64,000 nt of DNA from Trichocoleus sp. FACHB-46 (lineage in GTDB: Bacteria > Cyanobacteriota > Cyanobacteriia > FACHB-46): NCBI RefSeq assembly GCF_014695385.1, contig NZ_JACJOD010000006.1, forward strand, positions 248,001 through 312,000, in the 5' to 3' direction. The notes beneath the pieces are model-generated. The model worked only from the letters and a program-made list of their open reading frames with translations, was not told where the DNA came from and ran no database searches. The translations under genes were made by a program, and so were the position numbers. Shown here piece by piece: positions 26,449 to 35,611 of the stretch. Positions within the stretch are counted from its first letter, which is position 1. Every line of letters starts with the position of its first letter.

Positions 26449-26979
26449 TCAACTGAGTAGCTGCATGGCTTCCTCACACCAAGCTAGCCAATCTGCCTCA
26501 TAGCCGATGCCTTTGCGGAGAGTCAAGTAGCGAAACTGAGCTTCTATTGGTAACGCTTGAGGGTTAGCAAAATGCTGCTCCTCAATGCTGCGATAGAAGG
26601 CTAACTGTTTGGCATGTAAGTCACGACGTCGCTCTAGTTCTTGCAAGATCACGTCACGGGGCACTAAGTTGCCTGAAAACATTTTGACTAACAAGGCTTC
26701 TCTAGTTGGGCTGGGGTCACTAGCTTGCCCCAGCCAATTAATCAATTGCTGCTTACCCAGTTCGGTGACGTGATACAGCTTTTTATCTGGTCGGCCAGCC
26801 TGAGCGATCGCTTCTACCTCAACCCATTGCTGTGCCTCTAGCTTGCCTAACTCCCGATAAATCTGCTGATGACTAGCTTGCCAGAAAAAGCCTACGGAGC
26901 CGTCAAATTGTTTTGCCAGGTCATAGCCACTCTGAGCAGAGTCGGTTAAAAGCACCAAGATTGCATGAGCCAAAGACAT
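26449..26979 (-). CDS. PadR family regulator with C-terminal effector domain
   Basis: A 176-residue classical PadR protein. The winged helix is at residues 1-80 (HAILVLLTDSAQSGYDLAKQ, ASHQQIYRELGKLEAQQWV, GRPDKKLYHVTELGKQQLIN). The helical C-terminal domain (EALLVKMFSGNLVPRDVILQ, then a long coiled coil) mediates dimers and may bind a small molecule. The frame opens four codons earlier with a TTG, but ATG at 26979 begins SLAHAILV, the family start. It is divergent from the carotenoid oxygenase gene, with a perfect palindrome 17 bases upstream of this ATG, so self-repression and control of the neighbour are likely. Confidence 0.87.
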   Translation of the reverse strand: MSLAHAILVLLTDSAQSGYDLAKQFDGSVGFFWQASHQQIYRELGKLEAQQWVEVEAIAQAGRPDKKLYHVTELGKQQLINWLGQASDPSPTREALLVKMFSGNLVPRDVILQELERRRDLHAKQLAFYRSIEEQHFANPQALPIEAQFRYLTLRKGIGYEADWLAWCEEAMQLLS

Positions 26980-26996
26980 AGTTCTTAACAATTGGC

Positions 26997-27016
26997 ATAT
27001 GCAATTTTTTGCATAT
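26997..27016. promoter_or_regulatory. Candidate PadR operator
   Basis: A perfect 8-base inverted repeat ATATGCAA / TTGCATAT around TTTT. A further exact half site TTGCATAT lies at 27041-27048, inside an outer TACAT / ATGTA pair. It sits between padR-like (start 26979) and the carotenoid oxygenase (start 27112), the expected place for a shared operator. Confidence 0.65.
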
Positions 27017-27111
27017 AAACTGGTTTACATATTCAACTTATTGCATATCAATGTATCTCGAATAGCTTAAATCTCAAATTTCAGCCATTTCAACCCTGGA
27101 GTAACTGTCTT

Positions 27112-28572
27112 ATGGTTAGTACGGCCCAACCGACGCAAACTCAAACAGCATGGTCTAAGGCGATTCCCCCCACCAGCACCAATGCGATCGCTCAACCTAT
27201 AAAAGAATTTGGCCTCACGCCCTTATCGGTGATTTCGGGGGCAATTCCTCCCGGATTAAGGGGTTCACTCTATCGCAATGGTCCCGCTCGCCTAGAACGA
27301 GGCGGCTACGATGCTCAGCATTGGTTTGATGGCGATGGTGCAATTCTCGGCGTGCATTTTAGCGATGGGGGTGCCACTGGAGCCTACCGCTTTGTTCAAA
27401 CAGCAGACTACCAAGCAGAAGCCCAAGCAGGTCGCTTACTCTATGGCGGCTATGGCACCATGCCCTCAGGCTCCCTATGGGATCGGCTGACAAAAGGGAC
27501 AAAAAATGCCGCGAACACCTCGGTGCTAGCTCTGTCGGACAAACTTCTAGCGCTGTGGGAAGGCGGACAGCCTCACGCCCTAGACCTCCAGACCCTAGAA
27601 ACATCAGGTATAGAAAGTCTGGGCCAACTGGGTGGAGAAAAGCGCTATTCGGCTCACCCCAAACGTGACCCGCAAACTGGCGAGATTTTTAACTTTGGCG
27701 TGGGTTATGGCAAAACAGGCATACTCCACGTTTATCGCAGCGACAAAACAGGCCAAATTCGCCAGCACAACGCGATCGCCCTAGATGGTTTCCCCTTAAT
27801 TCATGACTTTGTCCTAGCAGGGCCGTATCTGATCTTTTTCATCCCCCCTGTGCGGCTCAATCCTTTCCCTGTCCTGCTAAAACTGCAAAGCTACAGCGAT
27901 GCCCTGACCTGGAAGCCCGAACTCGGCACTCAAATTTTAGTTCTGGATCGGGACACTCTCGCTGTAGTGAGCCGTGGCGAAGCAGATCCTTGGTATCAGT
28001 GGCACTTTGGCAATGGCTATGTAGACCCCAATGGCGTAGTTGTTGTAGATATAGTTCGCTATCCAGACTTCCAAACGAATCAGTATCTGCAAGAAGTCGC
28101 AACTGGAAAGACCCACACGATCGCTCAGGGCACTTTATGGCAACTCCGACTCCAGCCTGAGTCAGGTAAGGTTCTAGCCATGACAGAACTGCTCGATCGC
28201 GGCTGCGAATTTCCCGCAGTGAATCCCCAAGAAGTCGGGCAAGCCTCTCGCTTTACCTATCTCTCCGCTCATCGTCCTGGGATAGATATTAGCCAAGAAA
28301 TGTTTGGGGCGATCGCTCGTTTTGATCACCAAACTGGGCAAAGCATGACCGCTGATTTAGGCGATCGCTGCTACCCCACAGAACCCATCTACGCGCCGGA
28401 TTGCGAGAATTCTGACCAAGGTTGGATTCTGACTGTGGTGTTTGATGGCAAAACGGATCGCAGTGAAGTGCAAATTTTCGCTAGCGATCGCCTGAATGAT
28501 GCTCCGGTTTGCCGGTTAGCGTTGCCTAGTATCATTCCCTTGGGCTTTCATGGCACCTGGAAACCAAACTAG
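27112..28572 (+). CDS. Apocarotenoid-15,15'-oxygenase-like carotenoid cleavage dioxygenase
   Basis: A 486-residue carotenoid oxygenase (RPE65/CCD family). The four iron-binding histidines can be placed: His182 (YSAHPKRDP), His231 (LIHDFVLAG), His298 (YQWHFGNGY) and His480 (GFHGTWKPN). These positions and the length are almost those of the Synechocystis apocarotenoid oxygenase (His183, 238, 304, 484; 490 residues). That enzyme cleaves apo-carotenals to retinal. Product here could be retinal or a related apocarotenoid. ATG start at 27112, with a PadR operator-like site upstream. It is convergent with the BioD/DRTGG gene, 11 bases apart. Confidence 0.87.
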   Translation: MVSTAQPTQTQTAWSKAIPPTSTNAIAQPIKEFGLTPLSVISGAIPPGLRGSLYRNGPARLERGGYDAQHWFDGDGAILGVHFSDGGATGAYRFVQTADYQAEAQAGRLLYGGYGTMPSGSLWDRLTKGTKNAANTSVLALSDKLLALWEGGQPHALDLQTLETSGIESLGQLGGEKRYSAHPKRDPQTGEIFNFGVGYGKTGILHVYRSDKTGQIRQHNAIALDGFPLIHDFVLAGPYLIFFIPPVRLNPFPVLLKLQSYSDALTWKPELGTQILVLDRDTLAVVSRGEADPWYQWHFGNGYVDPNGVVVVDIVRYPDFQTNQYLQEVATGKTHTIAQGTLWQLRLQPESGKVLAMTELLDRGCEFPAVNPQEVGQASRFTYLSAHRPGIDISQEMFGAIARFDHQTGQSMTADLGDRCYPTEPIYAPDCENSDQGWILTVVFDGKTDRSEVQIFASDRLNDAPVCRLALPSIIPLGFHGTWKPN

Positions 28573-28583
28573 GCCTAAAAAAC

Positions 28584-29675
28584 CTACTGGAGGGTTACAG
28601 CGGGTTCTAGATTCAGTTTTGCCATGAGCTGATTAATGTCAAAATGCTCCGCTACCATTTGCTGGACATACTGCATCTTGATTGGCTCATGCAGACGCAC
28701 CTGACCAAAAGCACGGTCAATGATTTCTACCGTGGTCAGTGTATCGAGGTCTACGGAGAGAATAGGAATTTCTAGATCGTCCGCGCGACTAATAATGGTG
28801 CGCGAAGGTGGCAAATGCCCAGTCAGAATCAGGCACTGCGTCGAGGTTTCCAGGGCAGCGAGCTGAATATCTGTGCGATCGCCTCCCGTGACCACCGCCA
28901 TATTGCGTGCTTTTTGGAAGTACTTCAAAGCGGAGCTAACATTCATCGCCCCGATCGTCAGGCTTTCCACCATCAGATCTAAGCGATCGCCTCGGCAGAG
29001 TACTTCGGCATTGAGCTGATTGACCAGTTCGCGCACACTGACACTCCGCAGCAAATCACTGCGGGGAAATAGCCCTAGCACAGGAATTTCATGTTGCGCT
29101 AAAAAGGGCCGCACCACCTTGTCCACCGTTTCTAGCTGCTCTTTGGGAATATCGTTAATTAACACGCCAATCAAGCGATCGCCCAATTGCTGCTTGGCAG
29201 CCAGCAACCCATCCACCAGCAATAACGAGTGACAACGCGCCACCAACAACACAGACGCATCCACCGTTTCTGCTACCTGGAGGAGCGAGAGATCAAACAA
29301 ACTCCCCTCTTGCAGCGTTCCTGGTCCTTCTAAAAGCACCAAGTCTCCTCCCTGCATCTGCAAGTATTGCGTCAGGATTTGGCGATAATTGGTGTGGTCC
29401 AAGCCTTGAATCCGACTTTGCACCGTCTGCTCATCCAAAGAGAGCAACGTTGGCTGCAAGCGATTTTCAGATAAATTTAGAACCTGAGAGAAAAACCGCA
29501 CATCTTCATCCAGCGCATCCGTTCCAGATTCGCTTAAGCAGGTGCCCAAAGGCTTACCATAGGCAATGTCTAGGCCTCGCTCTTTCAACTGGTAAGCCAC
29601 ACCCAGGATCATGGCTGACTTACCACTGTAAGCTTCCGTTGATCCTACTAACAAATACTTCGGGGACTTTGGCAC
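28584..29675 (-). CDS. BioD-like P-loop / DRTGG protein (phosphotransacetylase-family type)
   Basis: A 363-residue protein with an N-terminal BioD-like P-loop domain ([20 protein letters not shown]; Walker A is STEAYSGKS) over residues 1-220 and a DRTGG domain from about 230 ([20 protein letters not shown]). This pairing is found at the N-terminus of long phosphate acetyltransferases, but the catalytic PTA domain is absent here, so an enzyme name would mislead. A sensing or regulatory role is inferred. Start is GTG at 29675, with AGGAG 7 bases before it and in good position. It is convergent with the carotenoid oxygenase. Confidence 0.82.
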   Translation of the reverse strand: MPKSPKYLLVGSTEAYSGKSAMILGVAYQLKERGLDIAYGKPLGTCLSESGTDALDEDVRFFSQVLNLSENRLQPTLLSLDEQTVQSRIQGLDHTNYRQILTQYLQMQGGDLVLLEGPGTLQEGSLFDLSLLQVAETVDASVLLVARCHSLLLVDGLLAAKQQLGDRLIGVLINDIPKEQLETVDKVVRPFLAQHEIPVLGLFPRSDLLRSVSVRELVNQLNAEVLCRGDRLDLMVESLTIGAMNVSSALKYFQKARNMAVVTGGDRTDIQLAALETSTQCLILTGHLPPSRTIISRADDLEIPILSVDLDTLTTVEIIDRAFGQVRLHEPIKMQYVQQMVAEHFDINQLMAKLNLEPAVTLQ

Positions 29676-29761
29676 GTCCTCACTCCTGAATTAACCGCTT
29701 TGAACTTCGCTTGCTATCCCCTTTATTGTACGGTGATAGAATGCTCGACTCGGAATTTGAC

Positions 29762-30136
29762 TTAGTCCTCTAAGCGCAAGAGCTTGCGGTAGAAGGCTTG
29801 CGAGAAATCAGCATTGCGACTGCGCTTGAAGGTCATCAACAAGTCAATCAAGCAATCGACAAACTCAAAGTTAGCCATCATTAATTCGTAGCTCAGCTCC
29901 GCATTGCCTTCAAACTGCATTCGGCAACGAGTTAAGTCTGCGGGCAACATGGATACGTTCCAAGTAGCAATAAATGGAATCCCATCCCCGCCCTCAATTT
30001 TGCGCTGTCCTTCTAAAGCTCCCTTCTGATAAAGGCTGATGGCAAGGGGCAGCACATTTCGCTTGTTGCCCTGATAGTAGGGCATATAGACGTTGACATC
30101 CCGGCTAGCAGCTGGCTGGAGTTGTTCGATGGACAT
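29762..30136 (-). CDS. EbsA-like protein (type IV pilus / biofilm self-suppression)
   Basis: A 124-residue soluble cyanobacterial protein. The N-terminus (SIEQLQPAASRDVNVYMPYY, YYQGNKRNVLPLAISLYQKG) and the part ATWNVSMLPADLTRCRMQFE fit my memory of EbsA, which in Synechococcus elongatus joins Hfq and PilB in a complex needed for pilus assembly and biofilm suppression. The frame extends 11 codons up, but AAGGA before ATG at 30136 fits better. No pilus genes are adjacent. The name is tentative; DUF-type hypothetical is the safe alternative. Confidence 0.55.
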   Translation of the reverse strand: MSIEQLQPAASRDVNVYMPYYQGNKRNVLPLAISLYQKGALEGQRKIEGGDGIPFIATWNVSMLPADLTRCRMQFEGNAELSYELMMANFEFVDCLIDLLMTFKRSRNADFSQAFYRKLLRLED

Positions 30137-30503
30137 GCTCGAATTTTCCTTAATTTCGGCTTTATTCAAACCCCGTGACAGGCAGGATACCTAGAAACTT
30201 TCTTGGTAAGTTGATGACTGCCAGTAGATAGTATTCCCGATTCCTCTCAGTATTTAAACACCTGAGCGACTTGGTCTTGGGTGAGCTTGCCTGCAACTCG
30301 ACTAAGACGCTCCTTAATTACGGCAGAGCTGGCAGTCGATTATGGCTTTGCTGTAGTATTCTGAGTTGACCTAATGCACTTCGATCCAGACGTTTCGAGT
30401 TAGGCAAACGACCCGGATTCCAGATGCCTCTGCTGAATTTTTTTCTGCATCTGGAGCTAGATTGCCTATTCTGATATTTAACACCTGCTTCAGAATTAAA
30501 GTT
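30137..30503. other. Intergenic region with nested inverted repeat
   Basis: About 370 bases between two divergent genes. A 92-codon frame on the minus strand at 30318-30593 overlaps the radical SAM gene and is rejected. A nested inverted repeat at 30402-30467 is the one notable feature. Confidence 0.5.
30402..30467 (+). promoter_or_regulatory. Nested inverted repeat before the radical SAM gene
   Basis: The inner stem is CCAGATGC (30420-30427) / GCATCTGG (30447-30454), a perfect 8 base pairs around a 19-base loop with seven Ts. The outer arms AGGCAA (30402-30407) / TTGCCT (30462-30467) are also complementary and nearly co-centred. It ends 36 bases before the ATG at 30504, so it could be a leader hairpin or an operator. 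Confidence 0.5.
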
Positions 30504-31478
30504 ATGGCACCTCTGGTTGCAAATTACTACTTGACATATCGCTGCAACGCCCGCTGCCACTTCTGTGACATCTGGGCATTGGAGCCGCCACATGAAGCGA
30601 GCTTTGAGACTATCAAGCAGAATCTACAAGATCTACGACGGCTGGGAGTTAAATATGTAGACTTTACAGGTGGTGAACCACTGCTGCGAGCCGATGTAGC
30701 GCAGATCTATACGGAAGCAAAGCAGCAGGGCTTCCAGACCAGCATGACGACGAACACGATTCTCTATCCCAAGAAGGCGAAAGAGATTCAAGGTCTGGTT
30801 GATTTTCTTAATTTCTCGCTGGATGGCGGTGACGCTGAGACTCATGATCAGTCGCGGGGCGTGAGAATTTTTGACACCCTAGTTGAATCGGTTAAACTCG
30901 CTCATTCCTTGGGAGAGCACCCGGTTCTTAACCATACAGTGACAGCTCAAAATTATGAGCGGATTGGCGAAGTGGGTGAGCTGGGTCTTCAGCTAGGGGC
31001 GCGCGTTTGGCTCAACCCTGCTTTCACCGCTCACAGCAACTACAACGATAAGAAAAACCCAACGCCTGATATGGTGGCCGCGATCGAAGCAGCTGCTAAG
31101 AAATTTAACAATGTTGGTTACAATAAGGCTGCCCTGGCTTTTATTGAGGCTGGTGGTAATGACACCAAAAATCCACGCTGCAAAGCGGTGGATGCTGTGA
31201 TCGCTATTTCACCCGACGACAAATTGCTCCTACCCTGCTATCACTTTGCTCAAACGGGTGTCCCGATTGAAGGACGGCTGTATGAACTTTATCGCCAAAA
31301 TGAGGTGGTAGAGGAATATCGTCAGTCGCAGGGCAAACTATCTGTCTGTGAAGGCTGTACGGTTTGGTGCTATCTCATTCCCAGCTTCTTCAAGGGTGTA
31401 GATAAATATTGGTGGTTGAATCAAATAACCTATGCGGGAGAATTCCTGGCCCGGAAACGATTCCTTCAGCGAGTTTGA
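30504..31478 (+). CDS. Radical SAM/SPASM-like protein
   Basis: A 324-residue radical SAM enzyme. The 4Fe-4S/SAM motif CNARCHFC has Cys14, Cys18 and Cys21, followed by the DFTGGEPLLRADV motif that holds SAM. Cysteines near the C-terminus (NPRCKAV, LLPCYHFAQ, CEGCTVWC) could bind an auxiliary cluster as in SPASM proteins. The substrate is unknown. The ATG at 30504 gives a good N-terminus (APLVANYYLTYRCNARC); the longer frame is not needed. The next gene, a membrane glycosyltransferase, starts 47 bases before this stop in another frame, so the two are almost surely co-expressed and may act on one glycan or lipid. Confidence 0.85.
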   Translation: MAPLVANYYLTYRCNARCHFCDIWALEPPHEASFETIKQNLQDLRRLGVKYVDFTGGEPLLRADVAQIYTEAKQQGFQTSMTTNTILYPKKAKEIQGLVDFLNFSLDGGDAETHDQSRGVRIFDTLVESVKLAHSLGEHPVLNHTVTAQNYERIGEVGELGLQLGARVWLNPAFTAHSNYNDKKNPTPDMVAAIEAAAKKFNNVGYNKAALAFIEAGGNDTKNPRCKAVDAVIAISPDDKLLLPCYHFAQTGVPIEGRLYELYRQNEVVEEYRQSQGKLSVCEGCTVWCYLIPSFFKGVDKYWWLNQITYAGEFLARKRFLQRV

Positions 31479-32898
31479 GTCCCTTGGCTCTCTTTTGACT
31501 GACTTATCGGAGGTAGAAGAGGATTTAGAAACTCCCTCTTATAAGGGTTTTAGAGGTCGGCGACGCAAAGCTGCTTTTACACTCACAATGATTTGGAGTG
31601 GCACGATCGCCCTCCATTTATTTTCTTGGGGCATTTGGGTTGTGCTTGGCTTAACCACGGTTGTGGGAATCCACGCCCTGCGCATCATGCTGGCTCGACC
31701 TTTACCAACTCCAGAACCTTTGGCAGAAGCGAATCAAGCAGATTGGCCTTATGTCTCTCTGCTGGTTGCGGCCAAAAATGAAGAGGCAGTGGTTGGCAAG
31801 CTGGTCAAGACGCTGTGTAATCTGGATTATCCTGTCGATCGCTACGAGCTTTGGGTGATTGATGACAGCAGCACCGATCGCACCCCAATTTTGCTTGATC
31901 AGTTGGCCAGAGAGTACCCGCAACTTAAGGTTCTGCATCGAGCCGCAGGCGCGGGCGGTGGCAAGTCGGGAGCTTTAAATCAAGTTTTACCCTTAACTCA
32001 AGGGGAAATTCTGGCGGTCTTTGATGCAGATGCTCAGGTGTCTCAGGACTTGCTGAAGCGTGTATTACCCATGTTTCAACGGCCTCAAGTGGGTGCGGTG
32101 CAGGTGCGAAAGGCGATCGCGAATGCTGGCACTAACTTCTTGACCCAAGGGCAATCGATCGAAATGGCGCTGGATGCTTTTTTCCAAGAGCAACGTATTG
32201 CCCTTGGCGGAATTGGTGAGCTGCGCGGTAATGGTCAGTTTGTTCGGCGCTTAGCTCTAGAGCGCTGTGGCGGCTGGAATGAGGAAACTATTACGGATGA
32301 TTTAGACTTGACTTTCCGCTTACACCTCGATCAGTGGGACATCGATTTTCTAGCGGTGCCTGCGGTTGAAGAAGAAGGGGTGACTCGCTCAGTAGCCCTT
32401 TGGCATCAACGCAATCGTTGGGCAGAGGGAGGTTATCAACGGTATTTGGATTACTGGCGTTTTCTGGCTCGCAATCGTCGGCTTAGCCCTCGAAAGACGT
32501 TTGATTTATTCGTTTTTTGGCTGATCCAGTACATTTTGCCGACCGCTTCCGTACCCGACTTGTTGATGGCGATCGCTCGTAATAGCTCACCTCTCCTCAG
32601 CCCGCTGGCTAGCTTAACGCTGATGCTCTCGTTTATGGGCATGTTTGTCGGTTTACGACGTTACCAGCAACCTAAACTAGCGGCAACTCCAGGCGAGGCT
32701 CAGGCAGATTTAGACACTTCTTTCTGGACGAGGCTGTCGCAATCTTTGCAAGGAACTGTCTATATGTTCCATTGGTTGGTGGTTGTAGCCAGCACAACGG
32801 CGCGTATTTCAGTGCGACCGAAGCGCTTGAAGTGGATCAAGACCATCCATCAGGGCGCTGAAGATGAAGTTTGGTTGGATCTGCCAAAGCAAACCTAA
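31432..32898 (+). CDS. Membrane processive-type family 2 glycosyltransferase
   Basis: A 488-residue GT2 of the BcsA/IcaA/NodC type. Two membrane helices lie at residues 50-90. The catalytic domain has LWVIDDSSTDRT, the DxD motif VFDADAQVS, GNGQFVRR, the acidic TDDLDLTFRL and the QRNRW motif (QxxRW) of processive or lipid-linked transferases. C-terminal membrane segments follow (LFVFWLIQYILPTASVPDLL, SPLASLTLMLSFMGMFVGL). ATG at 31432 overlaps the radical SAM gene by 47 bases; later starts would leave a poor N-terminus. The product could be a polysaccharide or a glycolipid; which one cannot be read. A terminator follows at 32948. Confidence 0.87.
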   Translation: MRENSWPGNDSFSEFESLGSLLTDLSEVEEDLETPSYKGFRGRRRKAAFTLTMIWSGTIALHLFSWGIWVVLGLTTVVGIHALRIMLARPLPTPEPLAEANQADWPYVSLLVAAKNEEAVVGKLVKTLCNLDYPVDRYELWVIDDSSTDRTPILLDQLAREYPQLKVLHRAAGAGGGKSGALNQVLPLTQGEILAVFDADAQVSQDLLKRVLPMFQRPQVGAVQVRKAIANAGTNFLTQGQSIEMALDAFFQEQRIALGGIGELRGNGQFVRRLALERCGGWNEETITDDLDLTFRLHLDQWDIDFLAVPAVEEEGVTRSVALWHQRNRWAEGGYQRYLDYWRFLARNRRLSPRKTFDLFVFWLIQYILPTASVPDLLMAIARNSSPLLSPLASLTLMLSFMGMFVGLRRYQQPKLAATPGEAQADLDTSFWTRLSQSLQGTVYMFHWLVVVASTTARISVRPKRLKWIKTIHQGAEDEVWLDLPKQT

Positions 32899-32947
32899 GC
32901 GGACGAAAGGGCGATCGCGATAAGACCGCTGTAAATAGAATTTCTGG

Positions 32948-32978
32948 AAACGGTTGGTGTTGAGCTAGCCGTTTTTTA
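32948..32978 (+). terminator. Terminator between the glycosyltransferase and dnaX
   Basis: A stem AAACGGTTGG / CTAGCCGTTT (ten pairs, two of them G-U) around TGTTGAG, then a run of Ts. It lies at the convergent 3' ends of the two genes. Confidence 0.7.
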
Positions 32979-32979
32979 T

Positions 32980-35376
32980 TTAGAACGGCACTTCATCTGC
33001 TTCCGCGCCTGGATCGGTTTCATCCCACTCGCTAATCGGGGGCGCGACCACTAACTCATTTCCGTCAGAAGTCCAACCGCTCTCCAAATCAACTACCTTG
33101 CCTCCGAAAAACTCTGCTAGCCGCTTGGCTGCGCGCGTGACTTCGTCTTCTTCTTGCCAAGGAATGTTTTGCAGTGATGGCGGCTCGACCGCGGCACTCG
33201 CATCTGCTGTAGCAACGGGTTCTGATGGATCAGCGGTGGTAGATGTAGTTTGGGTCGGCTGGGAATAGCTCGACTCAGGAGCAACAACAGGACGACTAGC
33301 GTTTTGTGGCCCTGGGGTTGGAGGTTGGAAACTACTTTGTGGTGGTCTTTCGGTCAATCGAGGGGGCTGAGGTGCGATCGCTCCAGAAGATTGAGCATTG
33401 TTCTCAGGAGGTGTTTGGATGGCAGGCGCGGGTTCAGCGGCAGTGGCTACGACTAGAGCTACTTTGACGGGATATCCCACGGCTTTCTGAAACGCTTCCT
33501 CGACTATTGGCAAACTGCGCTGAGCAATCTTGACCAAAGGTTGCGATCGCACTCCCACTTTGGCTTGTTGTTTGTCCAGCCCTAGCAGGTAGCACTGTTG
33601 GCCCAATAATGCTTGTGTACCCCGTAACTCAATACAACCTAGAACTTTTTGCCATAACTGCTCTAAGTTCAGCGATGGGGTAGCTTCGGTTGCTGGCGTC
33701 CCTCTGTCTATCGGATCAACGAATGGTGGCTCTTGTGCAGCCGCTTCTTGCCAATTATCGGGTTCGCTAATCGAGGTAATCAGAGGTTCAGGCTCTGTCA
33801 ATTCGATTGCTATGGTTTCTACAGCGGCGATCGCTTCATCAACTTCTACATAAGTGGTTTCAACCACATGAGCTGCGCCATTCTGAGCGGTTTCATGGAC
33901 TACAGTTTCAGTTACAACTGCCGCTTGAATATGACTGCTGGTTTCTACCGTTTCTGAAATCGATGCAATAGTGGGCTGAGGGGCAGAAATTAACGCACTT
34001 AATGCACTGCGAAATTCCTGGTCGTGCAAGAGAGCTTGGGCGATCGCACCTGCCAAAACTTCCAAATCTGCCGCTGGAGTAGAGAGCTGATATTTGCTGG
34101 CAACCTGAGTCAACAATTGCTGCAACTGACCAGCCACATTAGGTGTTTTGCCATTAGACGAGCTGATCGCTGTTGGTTTAACAGCTAAGGAAGTTGAAGA
34201 TGTTGTGACAGGTTGAATTGTCGGTGGAGCTGGAATCCATTGGGGTGCAACAGGAGCAGCACTCACGACAGACGTTTCTACCCCTAACTCAGAAGGCAAC
34301 AAACCTAGCAGCGTGACTTCCAGCCATAGACGCGGCTGGGTGGTGTTTTTAATTTGCACCTCGGCAGCTCGGAGATACTTTTGCCCCTCTAAAATTAGGG
34401 CGATCGGGAGTTGCTGAGCAAACTGACACAATTGCGCCCAAGTCGGCGGCGTGATGGCAACTAAATCTCCTCGACTCGGCGCAGTTTTGGCAATGAGTAG
34501 ATCGCGGTAGAAACTGGCTAGATTTTGCAGGACGATCAGGGGTTCACGACCCCGATTCATCAAGTGACGTGCCCCATCGAGAACTTGAGCAGGGTCGTTG
34601 GTGGCGATCGCTTGCAACAAAGCCAACAAGTCTCGCTCTGGCACCGCTCCAACCAAATCCCAAACTCGCTCCACCGTCACTTGCCCTTCTAGCAAGCTCA
34701 GTTGATCTAATAAGCTCTCGGCATCCCGCAGTCCACCCTGGGCAATCTGACCTACCAGTTGTACTGCATCGGGAGCAATGTTGATCGATTCGTTGTGGGC
34801 GATCGCGCTTAAGTGGTGCACCATCGCCTCTAGGGGAATGCGCCGGAAGTCGAACCGCTGGCACCGCGAAATAATCGTAGGCAGTACCCGCTGCGGATCA
34901 GTTGTCGCCAACACAAATACCACGCGATCGGGCGGTTCCTCCAACGTCTTCAGCAGCGCGTTGAATGCGGCGGTACTAAGCATATGACATTCATCGACCA
35001 CATAAACCTTGTGGCGACACTGAACCGGGGCGAATTGCGATCGCTCGATCAATTCCCGAATGTTGTCTACGCCCGTGTTGCTGGCTGCGTCGATTTCAAT
35101 TACGTCTAGCGCAGAACCATTGGCGATCGCTCGGCACACTTCACATTTGCCGCAAGGGGTTTCTGTAGGAGCGTCACTTTGCAGGCAATTGAGTGATTTA
35201 GCCAAGATTCGAGCACTGGAGGTTTTTCCTGTTCCTCTGGCCCCTGTGAATAGATAGGCGGGTGCAATCCGCCGTTGCCGTAGTGCATTCGTCAGCGTGG
35301 TCGCGATCGCTTCTTGCCCCACAAGTTCTGCAAAAGTTTGGGGCCGATATTTGTGGTGTAGCGGTTCGTAGGGCAT
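32980..35376 (-). CDS. dnaX: DNA polymerase III subunit gamma/tau
   Basis: A 798-residue clamp-loader ATPase. Walker A GARGTGKTS (residues 45-53), the zinc module (Cys64, Cys75, Cys78, Cys81) and DECH (128-131) are clear, and the opening YEPLHHKYRPQTFAELVGQE is universal. The ATPase and collar domains end near residue 370; a long Ala/Pro/Thr-rich tail of about 400 residues follows, ending in a short acidic motif typical of cyanobacterial DnaX. No intein interrupts the ATPase domain, unlike the dnaX of some cyanobacteria. ATG start at 35376. Whether a frameshift makes gamma is not evident from the sequence. Confidence 0.96.
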   Translation of the reverse strand: MPYEPLHHKYRPQTFAELVGQEAIATTLTNALRQRRIAPAYLFTGARGTGKTSSARILAKSLNCLQSDAPTETPCGKCEVCRAIANGSALDVIEIDAASNTGVDNIRELIERSQFAPVQCRHKVYVVDECHMLSTAAFNALLKTLEEPPDRVVFVLATTDPQRVLPTIISRCQRFDFRRIPLEAMVHHLSAIAHNESINIAPDAVQLVGQIAQGGLRDAESLLDQLSLLEGQVTVERVWDLVGAVPERDLLALLQAIATNDPAQVLDGARHLMNRGREPLIVLQNLASFYRDLLIAKTAPSRGDLVAITPPTWAQLCQFAQQLPIALILEGQKYLRAAEVQIKNTTQPRLWLEVTLLGLLPSELGVETSVVSAAPVAPQWIPAPPTIQPVTTSSTSLAVKPTAISSSNGKTPNVAGQLQQLLTQVASKYQLSTPAADLEVLAGAIAQALLHDQEFRSALSALISAPQPTIASISETVETSSHIQAAVVTETVVHETAQNGAAHVVETTYVEVDEAIAAVETIAIELTEPEPLITSISEPDNWQEAAAQEPPFVDPIDRGTPATEATPSLNLEQLWQKVLGCIELRGTQALLGQQCYLLGLDKQQAKVGVRSQPLVKIAQRSLPIVEEAFQKAVGYPVKVALVVATAAEPAPAIQTPPENNAQSSGAIAPQPPRLTERPPQSSFQPPTPGPQNASRPVVAPESSYSQPTQTTSTTADPSEPVATADASAAVEPPSLQNIPWQEEDEVTRAAKRLAEFFGGKVVDLESGWTSDGNELVVAPPISEWDETDPGAEADEVPF

Positions 35377-35611
35377 TGATTTAAGGGCAGTCCCAAAGCT
35401 CGGGAGTCAAAAAAATCTGCGGCAATGGCAGAGCAGATATCAGTATAGAGTTCTATACTCTAACCACTGCAATCCTACAGTTTGAAAGCAAGTTTCCTGC
35501 GTAGCCAAACGCTAGGTCAGATAAGATTTCTTAAAAGGCTTAATAGTACAAACGTTTTAGTCTATTTTATCGTAGTGATTTCGAGATTGTGTGAGGAATG
35601 CGATCGCCCTT

